In this document: piece by piece, positions 58,706 through 64,000 of the stretch
How the letters are laid out: each line of letters begins with the position of its first letter
Position numbering within the stretch: the first letter of the stretch is position 1
Source: Prorocentrum cordatum
Lineage: Eukaryota; Sar; Dinophyceae; Prorocentrales; Prorocentraceae
Assembly: GCA_963575745.1 (NCBI GenBank)
Contig: CAUYUJ010009380.1
Coordinates: forward strand, 396,128-460,127
Length of the DNA stretch: 64,000 nucleotides
Reading direction: 5' to 3'
Notes under the pieces: generated by a model
Seen by the model: the letters and a program-made list of their open reading frames with translations, nothing else
Databases searched by the model: none
What the model was told of the DNA's origin: nothing
Position numbers and translations under genes: made by a program

Positions 58706-61575
58706 AGCTCTACGAAATACCAATAGGTTCGCGGACCTAGCTCGGGGGGCAGGCCGAGATCAGAGCTCTTGATCAACAGACGAACGCGCCTGATAATTAT
58801 CAATCGATTTCTGTGATTATCAGCTTTGTGGCTGCCCTACAGATCGAGTTGAGTACGAAAAACCGAGAGCGTCTGCTACAATGACTCGAATAGTACGATT
58901 AGGTTTGCGTCTTTAGCTCGGCTAGCAGACTGATTTCAGACCTCTGGATTCAGGCGAACGCGCCTGATCATTCTGAATGCATTAGCTGTGCTGGCCAGCT
59001 CTGTAGTTGTCCTGAAGCTCGAGTTATCTTGAGAAAACCGACAGCGCGTATCAAGATGACTCGAGACGGCTGTTCCCGCCGGGGCGCTTTTTGGCCTTGA
59101 AAGTTACCCGATCGAGCTCAGATCGAGATGGCGAGCGGCAATAAGATCGAATATCATGGGAAAAATACTAGAGCTCTAACGAATTGTCAAATTTTGAGAA
59201 CAAAATTTTTAACCAGCCAAAAAGTCAGCAAAAGGTCCGTCGAGATTTTTCTTGCCAACTAGCTCTCGAGCGCCCCGGAATTACTCTTAAGCTTCCAGCA
59301 ATAACTTGCCAAGGGAAGATCTACGAGTGACTTGTAAGCGTCCAAAACCCGGATAGCGAAGCCAAGCGCGGAACGCCGCACGGGAACCTCTGCCAGGCCG
59401 CCTGAAACGATGCGCGGGACGCTGGAAACTGGGCGCCGGCGGTAAACCGTCAACCTTGGTTACCGCCGGGGAACTCGTAGAGCTTCCAAGCTCGACTTAA
59501 GTTGAGAAAACCGAGAGCACCTACAAACATGCAGAAATTGAGAGCACTTTTCACGATGATTCGGACAATACGAATTGTTTCGCGTACCTAGCTCGAGCAG
59601 CAGGCCGAGTTGAGAGCTCTCGATACAACAGACAAACGCGCCCGATAATTCTCATCGATTTCTGTGTCTCTAGGCTTTGTAGCTGCCTACAGCTCGAGTT
59701 AAGTACAGAAAATACCGAGAGCATTTGTCAAGATGACTCGAATAATACGAATAGATTGCGGGCCTAGCTCGGCTAGCAGACCGAGTTCAGACCTATAGAT
59801 TCAACAGGCGAACGCGCATGATGATTCTGAGTGCGATAGACGTGCTTACCAGCACTGTAGCTGCCCTAGAGCTCGAGTTAAGTAGAAAATACCGACAACG
59901 CGTATCAAGTTGACTCGAATAATACGAATAGATTTGCGGACCTAGCTCGGCTAGCAGACCGAGTTCAGACCTCTGGATTCAACAGGCGAACGCGCCTGAT
60001 AATTCTGGATGCGATAGGTGTGCTTACCAGCTCTGTAGCTGCCCTACAACTCGAGTTAAGAACAAAATACCTACAACGCGCATCAAGATGACTGGAAACG
60101 GCCGTTCCCGCCGGGACGCTTTTTCGCCTTCAGAGTTACCCGATCGAGCTGAGATCAAGATGGCGAGCGGTAATAAGATCGAATATCACGGAAAAAAATA
60201 CTACAGTTCTAACGAATTGTCAAATTTCGAGAACAAAATTTTCAACCGACCAAAAGTCACCAAAAGGTCCGTCGAGATTTTTCTTGCCAACTAGCTCTCC
60301 AGCGCTCCGGGATTACTCTCAAGCTTCCAGCAATAACTTGCTAAGGGAAGCTCTACGAAATACCAATAGGTTCGCGGACCTAGCTCGGGGGGCAGGCCGA
60401 GATCAGAGCTCTTGATCAACAGACGAACGCGCCTGATAATTATCAATCGATTTCTGTGATTATCAGCTTTGTGGCTGCCCTACAGATCGAGTTGAGTACG
60501 AAAAACCGAGAGCGTCTGCTACAATGACTCGAATAGTACGATTAGGTTTGCGTCTTTAGCTCGGCTAGCAGACTGATTCAGACCTCTGGATTCAGGCGAA
60601 CGCGCCTGATCATTCTGAATGCATTAGCTGTGCTGGCCAGCTCTGTAGTTGTCCTGAAGCTCGAGTTATCTTGAGAAAACCGACAGCGCGTATCAAGATG
60701 ACTCGAAACGGCCGTTCCCGCCGGGGCGCTTTTTGGCCTTCAAAGTTACCCGATCGAGCTGAGATCGAGATGGCGAGCGGCAATAAGATCGAATATCATG
60801 GGAAAAATACTAGAGCTCTAACGAATTGTCAAATTTTGAGAACAAAATTTTTAACCAGACCAAAAAGTCAGCAAAAGGTCCGTCGAGATTTTTCTTGCCA
60901 ACTAGCTCTCGAGCGCCCCGGAATTACTCTTAAGCTTCCAGCAATAACTTGCTAAGGGAAGATCTACGAGTGACTTGTAAGCGTCCAAAACCCGGATAGC
61001 GAAGCCAAGCGCGGAACGCCGCACGGGAACCTCTGCCAGGCCGCCTGAAACGATGCGCGGGACGCTGGAAACTGGGCGCCGGCGGTAAACCGTCAACCTT
61101 GGTTACCGCCGGGGAACTCGTAGAGCTTCCAAGCTCGACTTAAGTTGAGAAAACCGAGAGCACCTACAAACATGCAGAAATTGAGAGCACTTTTCACGAA
61201 GATTCGGACAATACGAATTGTTTCGCGTACCTAGCTCGAGCAGCAGGCCGAGTTGAGAGCTCTCGATACAACAGACAAACGCGCCCGATAATTCTCATCG
61301 ATTTCTGTGTCTCTAGGCTTTGTAGCTGCCTACAGCTCGAGTTAAGTACAGAAAATACCGAGAGCATTTGTCAAGATGACTCGAATAATACGAATAGATT
61401 TGCGGGCCTAGCTCGGCTAGCAGACCGAGTTCAGACCTATAGATTCAACAGGCGAACGCGCATGATGATTCTGAGTGCGATAGACGTGCTTACCAGCACT
61501 GTAGCTGCCCTAGAGCTCGAGTTAAGTAGAAAATACCGACAACGCGTATCAAGTTGACTCGAATAATACGAATAG
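58290..61575 (+). repeat. Recent 1.64-kb tandem duplication
   Basis: 58290-59932 and 59933-61575 are nearly identical (period 1643-1644; only scattered single-base changes seen). Each unit contains an A tail, an A fragment, a D fragment and a new A left end (59428, 61071). A partial, more diverged third unit continues to about 61870. Confidence 0.85.
59428..60349 (+). mobile_element. Family A element, duplicated copy 1
   Basis: Starts ACTGGGCGCC, few monomers, fused end CTCTACGAAATACC. Confidence 0.75.
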
Positions 61576-62003
61576 ATTTGCGGACCTAGCTCGGCTAGCA
61601 GACCGAGTTCAGACCTCTGGATTCAACAGGCGAACGCGCCTGATAATTCTGGATGCGATAGGTGTGCTTACCAGCTCTGTAGCTGCCCTACAACTCGAGT
61701 TAAGAACAAAATACCTACAACGCGTATCAAGATGACTGGAAACGGCCGTTCCCGCCGGGACGCTTTTTCGCCTTCAGAGTTACCCGATCGAGCTGAGATC
61801 AGGATGGCGAGCGGAAATAAGATCGAATATCACGAGAAAAAATACTAGAGCTCTAACGAATTGTCAAATTTCGAGAACATAATTTTCAACCGACTAAAAG
61901 TTGTGAAAGTTCAGTTCTTTTTTTTCGAGCCAACTAGCTCTCGAGCGCGCCGGGATTACTCTTAGCTTCCAGCTATAACTAGCTAAGAAAAGCTCTACGA
62001 GTT
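61071..62003 (+). mobile_element. Family A element, duplicated copy 2
   Basis: Starts ACTGGGCGCC and ends GCTCTACGAGTT. It keeps a complete right end, unlike copy 1. Confidence 0.8.
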
Positions 62004-63420
62004 TCTTGTAAGCGTCCAAAACCCGGATAGCGAAGCGAAGCGCGGAACGCCGCACGGGGATCTCTGCCAGGCCGCCTAAAACGATGCGTGGGACGCTGGA
62101 AACCTCGCAGGAGAAGCTTGCAGGGGCGCCGTTTACGATGCGTGGGGCCCTGCAAAGCGCGGAAGGAAGATTTGCCTAGGAGCCTGGAAAAACTGCCGCA
62201 GCTCTTCCGAAGCTCTGCCGAGGCCCATTGCGCACCCTGGAGCCACACGTATTGGGAAACGCTTCGAAGCCACGCTCCCGGACCCGCTGCAACCTCCGGC
62301 GAGTCGCTGCGGGGATCGTGGACCGGCGGAGGTGGGCGCGTGCTCCTCACCATCCACCTCCGGCTTCTTATCTCAAACCCTCAGCTCTCCAAGGAGCTAT
62401 CCGGGAACTTCTAAGCGTCCAAAACTGGGCGCCGGCGGTAAACCGTCAACCTTTGTTACCGCCGGGGGACTCGTAGAGCTTCCTGACAATATATACTGTC
62501 GGAAAAAATTGCAGAGAACGAATAGTTTTTGAGCCCAACTCGAGTATCAGACCGAGTTCAGACCTCTGAATGCGACAGACGGACGCGTCTGATGTCTCCG
62601 AATCGATTCCTGTGATTACCCGCCCTGCAGCCTCCCTACAGCCCGAATTAAGTGCAGAACGCCGACAGTAGCTCTCAAGATGACTGGAAGAATGCGAACA
62701 GTTTCGTGATTCTGGATCGCGCAACAGACTGAGTTCAGAGCTCTGGATCCAACAGGCGAACGCGCCTGATGATTCTGAGTGCGATAGGTGTGCTTACCAG
62801 CACTGTAGCTGCCCTACAGCTCGAGTTAAGTAGAAAATACCGACAACGCGTATCAAGTGAACTCGAATAATACGAATAGGTTTGCGAACCTAGCTCGGCT
62901 AGCAGACCGAGTTCAGACCTCTGGGTTGAACAGGCGAACGCGCCTGATCATTCTGCAGGCATTAGCTGTGCTTACCAGCTCTGTAGCTGCTCTAGAGCTC
63001 GAGTTATGTTCAGAAAACCGACAGCGCGTATCAAGACGACTCGAAACGGCCGTTCCCGCCACAGTGCTTTCAAAGTTACCCGATCGAGCTGAGATCAAGA
63101 TGGAGGGCGGAAATAAGATCGAATATCACGGGAAAACATCCTAGAGCTCTAACGAATTGTCAAATTTCGAGAACGAAATTTTCAACCGAGCAAAAGTCAC
63201 CAAAAGTTCCGTCGAGATTTTTCTTGCCAACTAGCTCTCCAGCGCGCCGGAATTACTCTTAGCTTCCAGCTATAACTAGCTAAGGGAAGCTCTACGAGTT
63301 ACCCGGATAGCGAGGCAAGGCGCGGAGCAAAGGGGCGCACGGCAACCCCTGCCAGGCCGCCCGGAACGATGCGTGGAGCGCTGGAAACCTTGCAGGAGAA
63401 ACCTGCGGGGCGTCTTGTAG
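62004..63420 (+). mobile_element. Family D element (long form) interrupted by A
   Basis: TCTTGTAAGCGTCCAAAACCC, then a long D body. A second D start (GCGTCCAAA/ACCCGGATAG) is split by the A element at 62424 and rejoins exactly. Confidence 0.7.
62424..63300 (+). mobile_element. Family A element, short (877 bp)
   Basis: ACTGGGCGCC to GGAAGCTCTACGAGTT with about three monomers. Confidence 0.9.
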
Positions 63421-63727
63421 ACTGGCGCCGGCGGTGAACCGTCAACCTGGTAACCGCCGGGAACCTCGTAGAGCTCCTTTCACGCGTAAGAGTGCTCAGA
63501 GTCGAAAGAGAGAGCTACTGGAAGCATTTTTCGAAAAAGAGAGAAGTTCATTTTTTCGTGTCGACATGAAGATAGTTCCGCCAAGTGTTTTTAGTAAAAA
63601 TGCGCCTAAAGAGCTCATACTAAGACAGAGAGGCCCTTATAGTCGTTTACAGGTGCGAAAAATCTGCTTTCTTAAAATGAATTGTCAAATCTCTTTCAAA
63701 AAATTGGAAAACCACCGAAAAGTTAAC
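63421..63727 (+). mobile_element. Family B element, left part
   Basis: ACTGGCGCC to GTTAAC, interrupted by the next B. Confidence 0.8.
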
Positions 63728-64000
63728 ACTGGCGCCGGCGGTGAACCGTCAACCGGTCACCGCCGGGAACCTCGTAGAGCTCCTTGAATCCGTGAGAAAG
63801 CTCAGCATCAAAGCGGGAGCTTCTGGGAGCTTTTCTACAAAAACTTCAAGTTGAGATTTTTTCGGAGTCAACATGAAGTCGGTTCCTTCAAGTGAACTGG
63901 TACTGAAAATGACTCTAGATGGCCGAGCTGATCAGGGAACGAAGTTTATATCTCAATGCTCGGAGTAAAAATCTGCTTTTTCAAAATGAATTGTCAAATA
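63728..64000 (+). mobile_element. Family B element, cut by the window end
   Basis: ACTGGCGCC, hairpin with stem GGTGA/TCACC, B body to TTGTCAAATA. Confidence 0.85.

Noticed and set aside
15190-63300. Regularly spaced repeats as a CRISPR array
   Set aside because: The units are 177 bp, diverged, without unique spacers of constant length, and in a eukaryotic context.
15190-63300. tRNA-like B-box in the monomers (GAGTTCAGACCTC)
   Set aside because: No matching A-box or cloverleaf stems could be drawn around it.
17282-64000. Classical cut-and-paste TIR transposon (MITE) reading of A, B and C
   Set aside because: No multi-base target duplication at resolvable nests, and the inverted repeat is terminal on one side only.

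Overview
The window looks like a nuclear fragment of a large, very repeat-rich eukaryotic (algal) genome, most likely a dinoflagellate. The basis is a decayed LINE reverse transcriptase of the kind common in dinoflagellate genomes (a GVRxGxPLSPLLFA block, an IDD active site, then a YLxFxVGPGRG block), very long trinucleotide microsatellites, GC-rich low-complexity DNA and an almost complete lack of intact genes. The assignment is inference. I found no rRNA, tRNA, CRISPR array, spliced-leader gene or bacterial operon.

Region 1 (1-13.85 kb) is GC-rich and microsatellite-laden. It holds part of a probable RING-CH (MARCH-type) exon on the minus strand near 0.7 kb. A degenerate LTR-retrotransposon candidate lies on the minus strand (2532-6868), with about 280-bp direct repeats, a polypurine tract and a CCCH gag-like finger. 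A frameshifted LINE RT lies at 9.5-11.1 kb (minus). Also present are an AT-rich foldback at 13.1 kb, a 65-bp perfect inverted repeat at 13.5 kb and a dispersed repeat with copies at 7.5 and 13.4 kb.

Region 2 (13.85-64 kb) is about 50 kb of almost nothing but short non-autonomous mobile elements inserted into one another. I sort them into families A (about 0.9-1.6 kb, with an internal array of about 177-bp monomers), B and C (about 400 bp each), and D (about 300-500 bp, often interrupted). In A, B and C one end starts ACTGG(G)CGCC or ACTGGGANCC and carries a 10-bp-stem hairpin (CCGGCGGTAA/TTACCGCCGG, or the compensated form CCGGCGGTGA/TCACCGCCGG). The inverted repeat CTCGTAGAGCT follows about 45 bp in, and the partner AGCTCTACGAG sits at the opposite extremity. 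I call an element + when the hairpin end is at the lower coordinate. Insertions leave no target duplication beyond a possible single A, and the base after the CTACGAG end is A in every junction that I could resolve. Many nests (up to five levels) rejoin exactly to a sequence seen uninterrupted elsewhere in the window. Asymmetric inverted repeats, a terminal hairpin, internal tandem repeats and no duplication together resemble Helentron/Helitron2-type rolling-circle elements and their HINE (DINE-1-like) derivatives. No Rep/helicase gene is present, so all would be non-autonomous.

Four retroposon-like inserts (19469, 27390, 29814, 45262) sit on top of this. Each is inside the hairpin loop of an A, B or C element, and each shows a CGCA-spacer-CGCA terminus followed by A-rich or flanking sequence in its own orientation. 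One carries an ORF of about 308 codons with a predicted coiled coil and a duplicated module. A recent 1.64-kb tandem duplication lies at 58.3-61.6 kb.
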